Assembly: GCA_963790575.1 (NCBI GenBank)
Contig: CAWBPD010000002.1
Location: forward strand, 164,100 to 228,099
DNA from: CAVTSA01 sp963790575
GTDB taxonomy: Bacteria > Chloroflexota > Dormibacteria > Dormibacterales > Dormibacteraceae
DNA length: 64,000 bases
Reading direction: 5' to 3'
Made by a program: the position numbers and the translations under genes. This document shows, one piece after another, positions 43,173 to 50,883 of the stretch. Each line of letters begins with the position of its first letter. Position 1 is the stretch's first letter. The notes under the pieces are model-generated. The model did no database searches. It saw only the letters and a program-made list of their open reading frames with translations, and was not told the origin of the DNA.

Positions 43173-43634
43173 TCATGCGACAGCCCTGGAAGGCCTCACG
43201 GTCTCGGACGTGCCGGCGCAGGTGCGGGGTCGGTCGCGGCGAACTTGAACTCTTCCACAAGCGTCCAGTGGCCGCCTTCCACAACGCTGGCGAGCTACCC
43301 GAAGAATCCGGCAGTCGAGGCGTTGCTCTCGAAGCGGGACGAGGCGGCATAGCTGGGGGGTGTCCTGGCTACCAGGACGGCTCGGCCACCGTGCGCGAGT
43401 GTCGATGATCTGCCGCACATAGAGCCGTCTTCCTCGGACCCTGTACAGGACGCCGAAGGGCGGTACCGCCCAGTAGAGGACGCCGGGCTCGTCAGTCCGG
43501 TGGCCGAGCGACCAACCGAGTGCCGCCATGTTCTCTACGGTGCGGTAGACCTCGGCGGCGCGAGCCGGCCACTGAGCTGCAGCGTCCTCCAGGTCTTGGA
43601 GTGCGTCCGTCCAGACCACCTCGAGAGGTGGCAC
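43173..43634 (-). CDS. RelE/ParE-type toxin 1, with run-on C-terminus
   Basis: The N-terminal about 85 residues (PPLEVVWTDALQDLEDAAAQ, then VYRTVENMAALGWSLGHRTDEPGVLYWAV and GVLYRVRGRRLYVRQIIDTR) resemble a RelE/ParE-fold toxin, the same family as the gene at 45175. ParE poisons gyrase and RelE cleaves mRNA on ribosomes; which applies here is not visible. The related gene stops just after IIDAR, while this one continues about 70 residues of arginine-rich, low-quality sequence, so a frame error or lost stop is likely near 43370. GTG start 43634 lies five bases from the antitoxin stop. Confidence 0.65.
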   Translation of the reverse strand: MPPLEVVWTDALQDLEDAAAQWPARAAEVYRTVENMAALGWSLGHRTDEPGVLYWAVPPFGVLYRVRGRRLYVRQIIDTRARWPSRPGSQDTPQLCRLVPLREQRLDCRILRVARQRCGRRPLDACGRVQVRRDRPRTCAGTSETVRPSRAVA

Positions 43635-43639
43635 GGGGG

Positions 43640-43846
43640 TCAGTCCTCGTCGGGTAGCGGCGGCAAACCGACGATCCTGCGCACGACGTTGTCGGGTACG
43701 GGCTCCGGGAACTCGCCGCGCTCCTCCCGTTCTCGGCAAGCGGCCATCCGCGCCTTGACTCGCGGATCGGCCATGACTCGCCGGACCTCTTCGTGGATCG
43801 GGTCCACGATCTCCGGCTCGGCGTCGTTGGCGCGATTCGTCGCCAT
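43640..43846 (-). CDS. Antitoxin of toxin-antitoxin pair 1
   Basis: The 68-residue acidic protein (MATNRANDAEPEIVDPIHEE, then VRRVMADPRVKARMAACRERE) ends in VVRRIVGLPPLPDED. It precedes the toxin gene, as in type II modules, and is short and charged as antitoxins are. The ending closely matches that of antitoxin 2 (ARAILGLPALPEDD), which links the two modules. The DNA-binding class cannot be read from sequence. The start ATG is at 43846. Confidence 0.65.
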   Translation of the reverse strand: MATNRANDAEPEIVDPIHEEVRRVMADPRVKARMAACREREERGEFPEPVPDNVVRRIVGLPPLPDED

Positions 43847-43896
43847 GGCCACATCGTACCGCCGGGGTGGTCCGGGATCCCGGGCTGTCTCGGCGG

Positions 43897-44835
43897 TCAG
43901 GGGCGCTCCAGCGTCTTCATGGCGGCCTCCCAGGTCATCACCTGTGACGGATACAGGTAGTGCGTGGCGATGACCTGGACGCTCAATCCGGTGATCTGGG
44001 AGACCATAGCAGGGTGCATCCCCTTGGCGCACATGCGGGTGATCGCGGACGCCCGGAGCAGGTGGGGGTAGACGCGTGTGCGATCGAGGTCGGAGCGATC
44101 GGCGGCGTCACGGACGGCGTGGTAGATCCCGGCGCGGGTGAGGCGCTCGTAGTCCCCGCCGGGCCGCCGTATATCCCCCATGAACAGCCAGGGTGACCGG
44201 ACGCGTGGCCGGCCAGCCTTGCCCTGGCTGTACGCGCGCAAGCGGCGGTAGAGCTCGGAGGAGATGGGCGCGAGGCGTTGGCCCGTCTTGCCTCTGAACC
44301 GGACCAACCAATACCGCCGCTCCCGCTCGACCAGGTCATCGACGCGGAAGTCCGTGACCTCCCCGATGCGACCTCCTGTCTCGATCTTGAGCCGGGTGAG
44401 GATCTTGTCGCGTTCGGTGGAGGCGGCGTCTTCGAGGTCTTGCATCTCCTGCTCGGAGAGCACGTCTTTCTCCAGGCGGCGTGGGCGGGGAATTCCGATC
44501 CGTTCAGCGTTGACTCCGATCCCGGCCTCATCGTGTGCCCACTGGAGGAAATGGCGTCGAGCCTTGAGGTAGGCGGCTCGGGTCGCGAGGTGAAGCGGCT
44601 CGTCGTTGCGGTTGCGCCGGTCCTCAGGGTGCATCGAGGACTGATCCACCTCGGCGTCCGTCAGCTGCTCGACCTGGTCGACGCCGCGCCCGCGGCACCA
44701 GGGGGCGACCGCGTTGCGCAGGGCGTAGCCGTAGTAGTTCTTGACGGTGCCCGGCGCGAGTTGGCGGCGCACCCGCAGCCACACGAGGAAGTCTTCGATC
44801 CCTTGGTTCAGTTCCATTGTCCGCGTCTCGATCAT
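43897..44835 (-). CDS. Tyrosine recombinase / integrase
   Basis: The 312-residue protein is a phage-type integrase. The N-terminal SAM-like domain begins MIETRTMELNQGIEDFLVWL. The catalytic domain carries Arg in ETGGRIGEVTDFRVDD, Lys in RFRGKTGQRLAPI, HxxR in VYPHLLRASAITRMCAKG, and His...Tyr in VIATHYLYPSQV. The pentad is therefore intact. I chose the ATG at 44835; the open frame extends to 45129 through the tRNA fragment, which shows as a non-protein-like stretch. The gene lies next to the tRNA-Arg fragment, its probable attachment site. Confidence 0.88.
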   Translation of the reverse strand: MIETRTMELNQGIEDFLVWLRVRRQLAPGTVKNYYGYALRNAVAPWCRGRGVDQVEQLTDAEVDQSSMHPEDRRNRNDEPLHLATRAAYLKARRHFLQWAHDEAGIGVNAERIGIPRPRRLEKDVLSEQEMQDLEDAASTERDKILTRLKIETGGRIGEVTDFRVDDLVERERRYWLVRFRGKTGQRLAPISSELYRRLRAYSQGKAGRPRVRSPWLFMGDIRRPGGDYERLTRAGIYHAVRDAADRSDLDRTRVYPHLLRASAITRMCAKGMHPAMVSQITGLSVQVIATHYLYPSQVMTWEAAMKTLERP

Positions 44836-44953
44836 TCCCGCACGGAATGCTCGTCTGAGACAACCAGACGCTTCAAGCGGAAGGTGGCGACGCGGAGGCG
44901 GAGGCGGGCGGAGAGTCACCGATTTGAACTGAAGAAGGGTGGTGAGGAGGAGG

Positions 44954-45004
44954 TGGTACCGGCGGAGGGACTCGAACCCCCGACACCCAGATCCGAAGTC
45001 TGTT
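44954..45004 (-). tRNA. tRNA-Arg (TCG) 3' fragment, probable att site
   Basis: On the minus strand the sequence runs from the 5' side of an anticodon loop CTTCGGA (anticodon TCG) through a T-arm (GTTCGAGTC) to an acceptor 3' strand CGCCGGT, discriminator A and CCA. The acceptor and D-arm 5' half is absent upstream. Only the 3' half of the tRNA is left, as expected for an integrase target duplication. It is not a working tRNA. Confidence 0.75.
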
Positions 45005-45174
45005 CTCCTGGATCCGGACAATATTCCCTGCGATTTCGAACTTGATCGCAGAACCAGACCAGAGGATACTACAGAACCAACGGACCAGACACGTGTTTCC
45101 AAAGGAGGGTCGAATACCTGGCGACCCATGTGGAAGATCGCCCGAAGAACGTCCAGGAAAGCGCACCGATCCGG

Positions 45175-45456
45175 CTACGGAGGGTCGGACAAACGGCGAG
45201 CATCGATGATCGCGACGACCCGAAAATCGCGGTCGTCGACCACCTTGTAGAACACCCCGATGGGGCGAAGGGGGCGGGCGATCAGGTAGTAGACACCGGC
45301 TACGCTCGTGGCCCGGCCGGGGTGCATCCCGCGAGCGGCGTAACGCACGAGCGTGTCGTGGACCTGGGCTGCCTTCTTGGGCGCGCGCTCGGCGAGGCCG
45401 GCGAGCTGGTCGAGCGCGAGGTCGGTCCAGATCAGGCGGAATCGGCGTGCCTCCAC
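45175..45456 (-). CDS. RelE/ParE-type toxin 2
   Basis: The 93-residue basic protein (MEARRFRLIWTDLALDQLAG, then APKKAAQVHDTLVRYAARGMHPGRATSVAGVYYLI and GVFYKVVDDRDFRVVAIIDARRLSDPP) has the compact RelE/ParE fold pattern of two N-terminal helices and a beta-sheet ending in a basic strand. Length matches these toxins. It starts with GTG seven bases after the stop of antitoxin 2. It resembles toxin 1 (43173) in order of secondary structure and in IID(A/T)R near the end. Confidence 0.72.
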   Translation of the reverse strand: MEARRFRLIWTDLALDQLAGLAERAPKKAAQVHDTLVRYAARGMHPGRATSVAGVYYLIARPLRPIGVFYKVVDDRDFRVVAIIDARRLSDPP

Positions 45457-45463
45457 CGGGGGG

Positions 45464-45667
45464 TCAGTCGTCTTCGGGAAGCGCAGGCAGGCCGAGGATC
45501 GCCCGGGCCTCGTTATCGGAGTGGAGCTTCAGCGTGCCGTTGCGCTCCTGCTCGGCGTAGCGCTCGAGCTGTTCCTGCACGTCCGGGCGTGAGAGGACTT
45601 CGCGGAGTTCCTCGTCGGTAGGCAGGCTTGGATCGCGGAACGGATCGTCCAGCGCTCGGGTTGCCAT
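45464..45667 (-). CDS. Antitoxin of toxin-antitoxin pair 2
   Basis: The 67-residue acidic protein (MATRALDDPFRDPSLPTDEE, then REVLSRPDVQEQLERYAEQERNGTLKLHSDNEARAILGLPALPEDD) precedes toxin 2. The ARAILGLPALPEDD ending is shared with antitoxin 1. It has the length and charge of a type II antitoxin. The ATG at 45667 is followed by the conserved MAT opening, the same as in antitoxin 1. The DNA-binding class is unclear. Confidence 0.68.
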   Translation of the reverse strand: MATRALDDPFRDPSLPTDEELREVLSRPDVQEQLERYAEQERNGTLKLHSDNEARAILGLPALPEDD

Positions 45668-45699
45668 GACGGCGTCATCGTACGGTGCGTGCGAGGCGG

Positions 45700-46370
45700 T
45701 CATCGTGCTGCGCAGCAGCCGCGCCGGACTACGCAGCATGCAGACGCGAACCAATCAGGCATCGCCGGCACCGACCGACGCTCCAGCACTTCGGTGGGGA
45801 CCCGGCAGGCATCCAGCAGGCCCTTCAAGTCCCGGCCAGGTCTTGCTGCCCCCTCTCGTCCCAGCTCGCCGACCAAGCCGCGCATGGCTTCCGGCGAGAG
45901 GCCGGAGGGCAGGGAGTTGAGGTTCACCGTTCGCCCACGTGCCTGTTGGCCCTCGGTCACGATGCCGATGGCCAGCTGCGAGACTTGCTTGTAGACCTCG
46001 CCGTCGTTCCCAGCCGAGGGACAGCACACCGATCAGCTTGTTGCTGACGTCGCCGGGTGTGCCGGTGCATGGGTTGTAGCGAAGGGTGAGGTCGGGGAAG
46101 GGTAGGGTCGATCAAGCGGTAGGCAGTTCCCGACCCTGTCGGTCAGTTCCTTGGCGGTATGGCGAAGACCGCTTCCGCTGCAGTCGAGGAAGAGCACGGC
46201 CCAGCCCATCTGGAGGAGTCCCTCGGCGAGCCGGGCGATGGCCGTCGTCTTGCCGGAACCGATGACGCCAAGCAGCATCAGCGGAACGACCATCGCGGAC
46301 CCGAATCGGCGCGGGTTCCCGAACCCTCCGCGCCGCCAGTAGGACACCGTCCCTGAGCTCGTCGGCGGAA
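45700..46370 (-). pseudogene. P-loop ATPase (conjugation/DNA-translocase type) remnant
   Basis: Read across frames, this minus-strand stretch gives PLMLLGVIGSGKTTAIARLA (Walker A), VLFLDCSGSGLRHTAKELTD, then FPDLTLRYNPCTGTPGDVSN and KLIGV, then EVYKQVSQLAIGIVTEGQQA with DLKGLLDACRVPTEVLE. This is the shape of a VirD4/FtsK-like or conjugal transfer ATPase, but no frame holds all of it: at least two frame changes occur and both ends are ragged. It is a decayed gene of the mobile island, with the likely partner at 46390. Confidence 0.6.
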
Positions 46371-46389
46371 TTCGAGCTACACCAGGATC

Positions 46390-46706
46390 TGCACGATCTC
46401 GACGACGGAGTCCCAAGAGATCGAGGTGCATCGAATTCGACCCACACATCGAGCAGGAGACCCTGATACCAGCTTGCGGAGGCGCCGGTAGACGGCGCTG
46501 ACGTCGCCCTGGGACCAGAAGTGGCGACGCAGCTGCTCAGGTGTGCAGACGCCGTGACGGGCGACGAAGAGGAAGAGGTCTCGGTCGCGGGGTTGAAGGG
46601 CGAAGTCGGGGCGCACGCCGAGTGCCGGGACGGCCGGGGCCAAGGACCGAGAGAGAACCGGCTCAACGAGATCCTCGTTCGGCTTGTGGATGTCCCACGG
46701 CAGCAC
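46390..46706 (-). pseudogene. Replication-relaxation (Replic_Relax) family remnant
   Basis: The readable part, QPRDRDLFLFVARHGVCTPE then QLRRHFWSQGDVSAVYRRLRKL, is the winged-helix of the Replic_Relax family found on actinobacterial plasmids and integrative elements. It is preceded by a short N-terminus (MLPWDIHKPNEDLVEPVLSR) and breaks into another frame after RLRKL. The full-length proteins have about 250-350 residues, so most of the gene is lost. It lies directly upstream of the transfer ATPase remnant, as on such elements. Confidence 0.6.
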
Positions 46707-47039
46707 CAGCAGGGGTAGCCAAGCAAGGACTCCAAGAGCACGCCAAGAAGCAGAAGAATCCGAGCCTTGGAAGGGGGATGGTCCAGGAAGGGGGGAACCC
46801 TATGCGAAGCCGGGTTCCCCCCTTCTTGGTCTTCCTGCCGCTGTCGACAAACTGTCCTACCGACTACAACAAAATCAGAATCAATCTCATCCTTACACCA
46901 CCGGAGCCCCCGTTCGAGTTCGATTTAGCCGCTTTGCCTGTCCTGTCGGTAGGACAGCGGACAGGACAGGCGGGTTGGGCGGTCGGCCCGCACACCTGGG
47001 TCGGGGTGAATGCCGGCGCCAAGTCCAAGCCGAGCGGCT
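46707..47039. other. Gene-free stretch with two strong hairpins
   Basis: GAAGGGGGGAACCC (46787-46800) and GGGTTCCCCCCTTC (46812-46825) form a perfect 14-bp stem with an 11-base loop. CCTGTCCTGTC (46937-46947) and GACAGGACAGG (46960-46970) form an 11-bp stem with nested GTCCT/AGGAC arms inside. No coding sequence is convincing. The first is a terminator candidate; the second could be a site for the neighbouring serine recombinase. Confidence 0.6.
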
Positions 47040-47636
47040 CTAGCGCTGGTGGCCTTCGGCTTGCGCACGTCGGGCCCGCGCGACGGTGCGGTACACCGTC
47101 GCCCGTCCGATGCCGAGGATCTCGGCGATCTCGGCGACGCTGTCCTCCCCGGAATTGAACCTGTCCAGCACGAACTTCTGCTGCATCGGCTTCAGCTTGG
47201 TACCTCGGCCCTTCAGTCGCCCTTTCGTCCGGGCCAAGTACATGCCCTCGACCACGCGTCCGCGGGCGAGCGCAGCCTCGAACTCCGCAACCATGGTCAC
47301 CAGAGAGCCCAGCGACAGGCCAGCCGTGGCGGTCGGCTCATACGCGTGACCGCCGAGGCTGACGGTGACCTCACGGGAGGCGAGTCGGCTGAGCAGGTCG
47401 GCGGCGTCCTCCACGGAGCGGGCGAGTCGCTCCAAGCCGGTCACCACCAGCGTGTCACCTTCCCGGCATGCCGCCAGAGCCAGATCGAGCGCCGGCCGCG
47501 GCCGGGCCATTCCGACAAACCCGGCGTCGAGGTAGATCTGCTCAGGCTCCGCGCCGAGCTTGACGAGCGCCCGCCGCTGCTCGTCAGCGTCAGCCGGCCG
47601 GTACTTGCTGCACCTGGAGTAACCGACGGTTCTCAT
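47040..47636 (-). CDS. Serine recombinase (resolvase/invertase family)
   Basis: The 198-residue protein has the resolvase catalytic domain: the nucleophilic Ser in TVGYSRCSKYRPADADEQRRA, the LVVTGLERLARSVEDAADLL motif with the Arg pair, and a long dimer helix (LVTMVAEFEAALARGRVVEG). The Hin-type helix-turn-helix closes it (FVLDRFNSGEDSVAEIAEIL, then GIGRATVYRTVARARRA). Length is typical of small resolvases (about 185-200). The ATG is at 47636. It probably resolves or inverts the local element. The nested inverted repeats at 46937-46970 are a candidate site but lie downstream of the gene rather than upstream. Confidence 0.88.
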   Translation of the reverse strand: MRTVGYSRCSKYRPADADEQRRALVKLGAEPEQIYLDAGFVGMARPRPALDLALAACREGDTLVVTGLERLARSVEDAADLLSRLASREVTVSLGGHAYEPTATAGLSLGSLVTMVAEFEAALARGRVVEGMYLARTKGRLKGRGTKLKPMQQKFVLDRFNSGEDSVAEIAEILGIGRATVYRTVARARRAQAEGHQR

Positions 47637-47784
47637 GCCTCCCGAAGCGTACGCTTAGCTCCCCCTCATCGAGAAAAGCTCGGGACGGCCCATTTGAGAA
47701 TTCGAGTTCAGATCGTCGACTCTCGTCGTACACGCGCTCGTGCGTGTCCGTGACCGGTTCGGCTTGTGAGACGTCGGGTGGGGA

Positions 47785-48636
47785 TCAGAATCGTGGCTGA
47801 ATGCGGCCATAGGCGAGCCGGCCTCGGGTGGCGATCAAGGCGACCAGCGCCAGCGCCCAGTAGAGCGCATAGAGGCTGGCGAGGCCGACCGGGGAGGGAA
47901 ACACAGCTCCCGACGCGGTATTGGTAGAAGCATGTAGGAGTGCGGTCATAAACACACTGCCACCAGTGCGATTGAAGATCCAGGTCATGACGATCGTGAG
48001 TGCGATCGTCCCGGCCACGAACGCGAAGAACGGTCCAAGAGTGCCAAGGATCCCCGTCTTCGATCCGTTGTACCCAGCCACGAACAGGAAGAGGGGGAGG
48101 TGCCACAGACCCCACAGAGCACCCAGAAGAAGACTTCCCACCATGGGCCCGAAACGCTGCTGGAGGCCTGGCAGGGCGAACCCTCGCCAGCCCGGTTCCT
48201 CCTCAACAGGTCCCCCGATGAAGAAGATGACCATGACCGCGGGGACGTAGCTGGCGAGAAGTTCAAGCGTGGGTTCGCGTGTTCCGACAATCGACCCTGG
48301 TACGACGATGAAGCAGAGAAGAATCAGGGCCGGCACGGCGACCAAGACGAATCCGTACCACCAGGGGCTTACCTTCCAGCGAAGGCAGCGAAGGAGAAGC
48401 CGGCGAAGGCCGGCTCTACCCTTGAGGAGCGCGGTCATTGCGATCCCGATCCACGCAGGCGCGCCAATGACCGCCGGGACCACCACTCGCAGCGCGCCGC
48501 CTACTGACCCCGGCGGCGGACGCCACGTACTTAGCGTGACGATGTCTGCCGTCCAGCTCAGTACAAATACCCCTACAAAGAACCCGAGCAGAGGATGCAG
48601 GCCCAGCATCTGTCGGAAGCGTCGCCCAGGTGCCAT
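47785..48636 (-). CDS. CPBP-family intramembrane glutamic endopeptidase
   Basis: The 283-residue membrane protein belongs to the CPBP (ABI/CAAX protease) family. The signature helices are FFIGGPVEEEPGWRGFALPG (EExxxR), then GALWGLWHLPLFLFVAG (FxxxH), and MTALLHASTNTASGAVFPSP (HxxxN). About seven membrane segments are visible. CPBP enzymes process membrane or prenylated peptides, or protect against bacteriocins. The ATG at 48636 was chosen because the domain starts there; the open frame continues upstream over the ArsR gene. It lies 136 bases beyond the ArsR stop. Confidence 0.86.
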   Translation of the reverse strand: MAPGRRFRQMLGLHPLLGFFVGVFVLSWTADIVTLSTWRPPPGSVGGALRVVVPAVIGAPAWIGIAMTALLKGRAGLRRLLLRCLRWKVSPWWYGFVLVAVPALILLCFIVVPGSIVGTREPTLELLASYVPAVMVIFFIGGPVEEEPGWRGFALPGLQQRFGPMVGSLLLGALWGLWHLPLFLFVAGYNGSKTGILGTLGPFFAFVAGTIALTIVMTWIFNRTGGSVFMTALLHASTNTASGAVFPSPVGLASLYALYWALALVALIATRGRLAYGRIQPRF

Positions 48637-48772
48637 CCCTTTCGAGCATCCCGCAGTCGTGTTTCCAAGTTGTGTCGCCGAGGAGGTGATACACGGGTCG
48701 CAACGAGCCACCCGCGCGCGAAGCGTGCGGGCAGCCCAGGGTCGAGCGAGGATCAGGCTGCTGCTCTCGCTA

Positions 48773-49159
48773 CTACCCTGCGATGTCGGCGCGGTCGGGT
48801 TGGCCCAGGCGTAGGTGCTCCACGTGATAGACGGCCTCATCGAGGAGCTGAGCGACATGGCTGTCGTAAAGGCGGTAGAGCACCGTACGGCCACGCCGGT
48901 CTCCCTCGACGAGACCGAGCACGCGGAGCAGGCGCAGTTGGTGGGAGACCGCCGACTGCTCCATGTCGACCGCCTGGGCAAGCTCCCCGACGGTGACCGG
49001 CGATTCCCGCAACCGGGCCAGGATGAGCAGACGGCTGGGCGTAGCCAGAGCTTGCATGGTGCTGGCGACCGCCTTGACCGCAGTTCGATCAAGGGTTCCT
49101 TTGTGCGCTCGCCCCTCAACGCCGTGGCCCATCCATGGAAGCGTATCCCATAAACTCAT
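48773..49159 (-). CDS. ArsR/SmtB-family metal-responsive repressor
   Basis: The 128-residue repressor has the ArsR winged helix (ATPSRLLILARLRESPVTVG, then ELAQAVDMEQSAVSHQLRLLRVLGLVEGDRRGRTVLYRLYD). Its last helix reads DSHVAQLLDEAVYHVEHLRL, an exact DxHx10HxxH alpha-5 site, which binds Zn or Ni/Co in CzrA/NmtR-type members. No Cys-rich arsenic site is present. It is divergent from the NicO-like transporter, with a 7-8-7 inverted repeat next to its start, so it probably represses that gene and itself. The ATG at 49159 may be leaderless; 49132 is an alternative. Confidence 0.87.
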   Translation of the reverse strand: MSLWDTLPWMGHGVEGRAHKGTLDRTAVKAVASTMQALATPSRLLILARLRESPVTVGELAQAVDMEQSAVSHQLRLLRVLGLVEGDRRGRTVLYRLYDSHVAQLLDEAVYHVEHLRLGQPDRADIAG

Positions 49160-49162
49160 GTA

Positions 49163-49184
49163 CGAATGATCATTTCTTCATTCG
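49163..49184. promoter_or_regulatory. ArsR-type operator
   Basis: CGAATGA-tcatttct... arms (CGAATGA at 49163-49169 and TCATTCG at 49178-49184) form a perfect 7-8-7 inverted repeat with a nested AATGATCATT. It sits between the divergent ArsR and transporter genes and fits the imperfect AT-rich palindromes bound by SmtB/CzrA proteins. Confidence 0.65.
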
Positions 49185-49227
49185 CGCCTTATCTTCAGGA
49201 GGGGGTTGGCACAACCGGCCGAGCTAC

Positions 49228-49923
49228 GTGGCAATAGGCTCGGCGGCCCTTCTCCTGCTCCTCGCAGCCGCAGCGGTCGCTGTCTTGCATGCGGTGCTCC
49301 CTGATCATTGGGTACCCCTGGCCGTAGTCGGCCGAACCCAACGGTGGGGCCCCCTGCGAATAGCCAGGATCAGCGGACTCGCCGCCGGCGGTCACGTCAT
49401 CGTCTCCTTGCTGCTGGCAGCCATCGTTGCGGTGATTGGACTCCGCTTTCAAGCCCTCATCGATCGCGAAGAGCGCCACATCATCGGGGGTCTGCTGATC
49501 GTGACGGGCCTCGGCTTCCTGGTCTGGGGGCTAGTGAGCCCCGAACACCACGAGCATGATCATCCGGTAGCTGAGGGACCTCGGCAGGGCATCCCGGGCG
49601 ACGAGCGAGCTCTCAGGGAGCCCGGACGCCACGGAGGTCTCGGCAGGCGACTGGCCGGGATCGTGGTCCCGTTTGGCGTTGCTGCATCACCTGACCTCAC
49701 CATCTTGCCTGTCGCGTTCGCGGCAGCGGGGTACGGCACGGGGACTGTCTTAGGCGTGCTCGCGGTGTTCACCGGAGTCACCATGGTCGTCTTCGTCGGG
49801 CTGACCATGGTGGGAGCTTTCGTCGGCTATCAGATCAAAGGGGAATGGTTGGAGCGGCACGCAACCACAGTGACCGCTCTGGTCTTGGTCGGGGTGGGCG
49901 TGGGCGCCTTCGTCGGACTATGA
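49228..49923 (+). CDS. NicO/HoxN-like nickel or cobalt transporter family membrane protein
   Basis: The 231-residue protein has six membrane helices. The first ends in AVLHAVLPDHWVPLAVVGRT, which carries the HAxxPDHW motif of NicO/RcnA and UreH-type transporters. A His/Asp-rich loop (SPEHHEHDHPVAEG) separates helices 3 and 4, as in metal exporters and importers. The final helices end GVGVGAFVGL. Direction cannot be read from sequence, but control by a DxHx10HxxH ArsR sensor suggests efflux of Ni, Co or Zn. I chose the GTG at 49228; earlier in-frame starts overlap the operator. Confidence 0.78.
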   Translation: MAIGSAALLLLLAAAAVAVLHAVLPDHWVPLAVVGRTQRWGPLRIARISGLAAGGHVIVSLLLAAIVAVIGLRFQALIDREERHIIGGLLIVTGLGFLVWGLVSPEHHEHDHPVAEGPRQGIPGDERALREPGRHGGLGRRLAGIVVPFGVAASPDLTILPVAFAAAGYGTGTVLGVLAVFTGVTMVVFVGLTMVGAFVGYQIKGEWLERHATTVTALVLVGVGVGAFVGL

Positions 49924-50438
49924 GGAGTCGCGCAGGTGCGCCTGGTCCTGCATGTGCATGCTCACCTGGTCCTCTCGACCGAGAACTCGATGATGCTGCG
50001 CTGACCAATGTCCCGCTCGACATCCCATCAAAGGGACGGAGGGGTGAACCCCGGAGGTAGACGTAGCGAATCGGCGGTGTCAGCTCGCCCCGCGTCGGTG
50101 CCCTCCGTCGAATCCCCCGAGACCAGATCCCAGGAGACCGAGGGCGTGTAGCGCGCCCCGGCCGCGAGCAGTTGCTGGACGCCGCCCGGTGGCAGCTCTG
50201 GGATCGGGACCGCAAAGCGCTGCGCAACGCCCGGACGAGGGCGACCGCGACGACGAACGCGTCCGCCTCGCGCACCCGGCCGGCCGCGGCTGCGAGCGAC
50301 GGACTACGGTCTCGCCGAGTGCCCGCCGCGGTGGTGAACACGGCGCGAGGACGGCGGCCTTCGGCGCGGGCATCGCCACCGGGTGTGGAGACCAAGCTCT
50401 CTGGTCTGGTGCTGTCCGCCAGCATCGGGATAAACCAG
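49924..50438. other. About 515-base gap without recognisable gene
   Basis: Both strands were scanned for an open frame with plausible protein character. Only Arg/Ser/Pro-rich artefactual frames appear. No tRNA or hairpin terminator is seen. The right end holds the CsoR operator. Confidence 0.5.
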
Positions 50439-50455
50439 ATACCCCTATGCGGTAT
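50439..50455. promoter_or_regulatory. CsoR-type operator
   Basis: ATACC-cctatgc-GGTAT lies 9 bases before the csoR start. It matches the TACCC-n-GGGTA type of copper-responsive CsoR operators, and overlaps the promoter region of the four-gene operon. Confidence 0.7.
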
Positions 50456-50464
50456 TATTGCGTC

Positions 50465-50740
50465 ATGAGACCCGGGTATCGGAAGGACAAGGAGGCCCTG
50501 CTCGCCCGTCTGGCCCGGATCGAAGGGCAGGTGCGTGGGGTAACCCGTATGGTTGGCCAGGAGCAGTACTGCATCGACGTGCTGACCCAGATCAACGCCG
50601 TCAAGGCGGCCATCGACCAGGTCGGCCTGCTCCTGCTCGAAGACCATATCAAGAGCTGTGTCGTCGAGGCGGCCAAGCGCGACGACGAGGACAAGGTCGA
50701 CGAACTGGTCAAAGCGGTGGGGCGTTTTGCCAGGGCCTGA
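50465..50740 (+). CDS. csoR: CsoR-family metal-sensing repressor (DUF156)
   Basis: The 91-residue helical repressor has the Cu(I) ligand set Cys36, His61, Cys65, exactly the positions known in Mycobacterium tuberculosis CsoR. They are seen as QYCIDVLTQINAVKAAI and EDHIKSCVVEAAKRDD. The N-terminal ARLARIEGQVRGVTRMV stretch is the family DNA-contact helix. Copper binding releases the operator just upstream, and the next genes are the likely regulon. The ATG is at 50465. As the ligands match the copper form, copper is the probable signal, though arsenic or formaldehyde members of this superfamily exist. Confidence 0.9.
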   Translation: MRPGYRKDKEALLARLARIEGQVRGVTRMVGQEQYCIDVLTQINAVKAAIDQVGLLLLEDHIKSCVVEAAKRDDEDKVDELVKAVGRFARA

Positions 50741-50883
50741 AACGACGCCAACGCGGCTCCGACTGGGCTCTGCTGGATCGACGAAGGCATACCGACCTGC
50801 GGCACCGGGCCGTTCGGGTGGCTCCGGTTCGTGCTCCGTGAGCTTCGGCAGATGGGAGTGGGAGCTGCGCCAAGGGAGACGAG

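Noticed and set aside
45005..45129. Long N-terminal extension of the integrase through the tRNA fragment
   Set aside because: The translated tRNA gives a non-protein-like stretch and no ribosome site; the domain starts at 44835.
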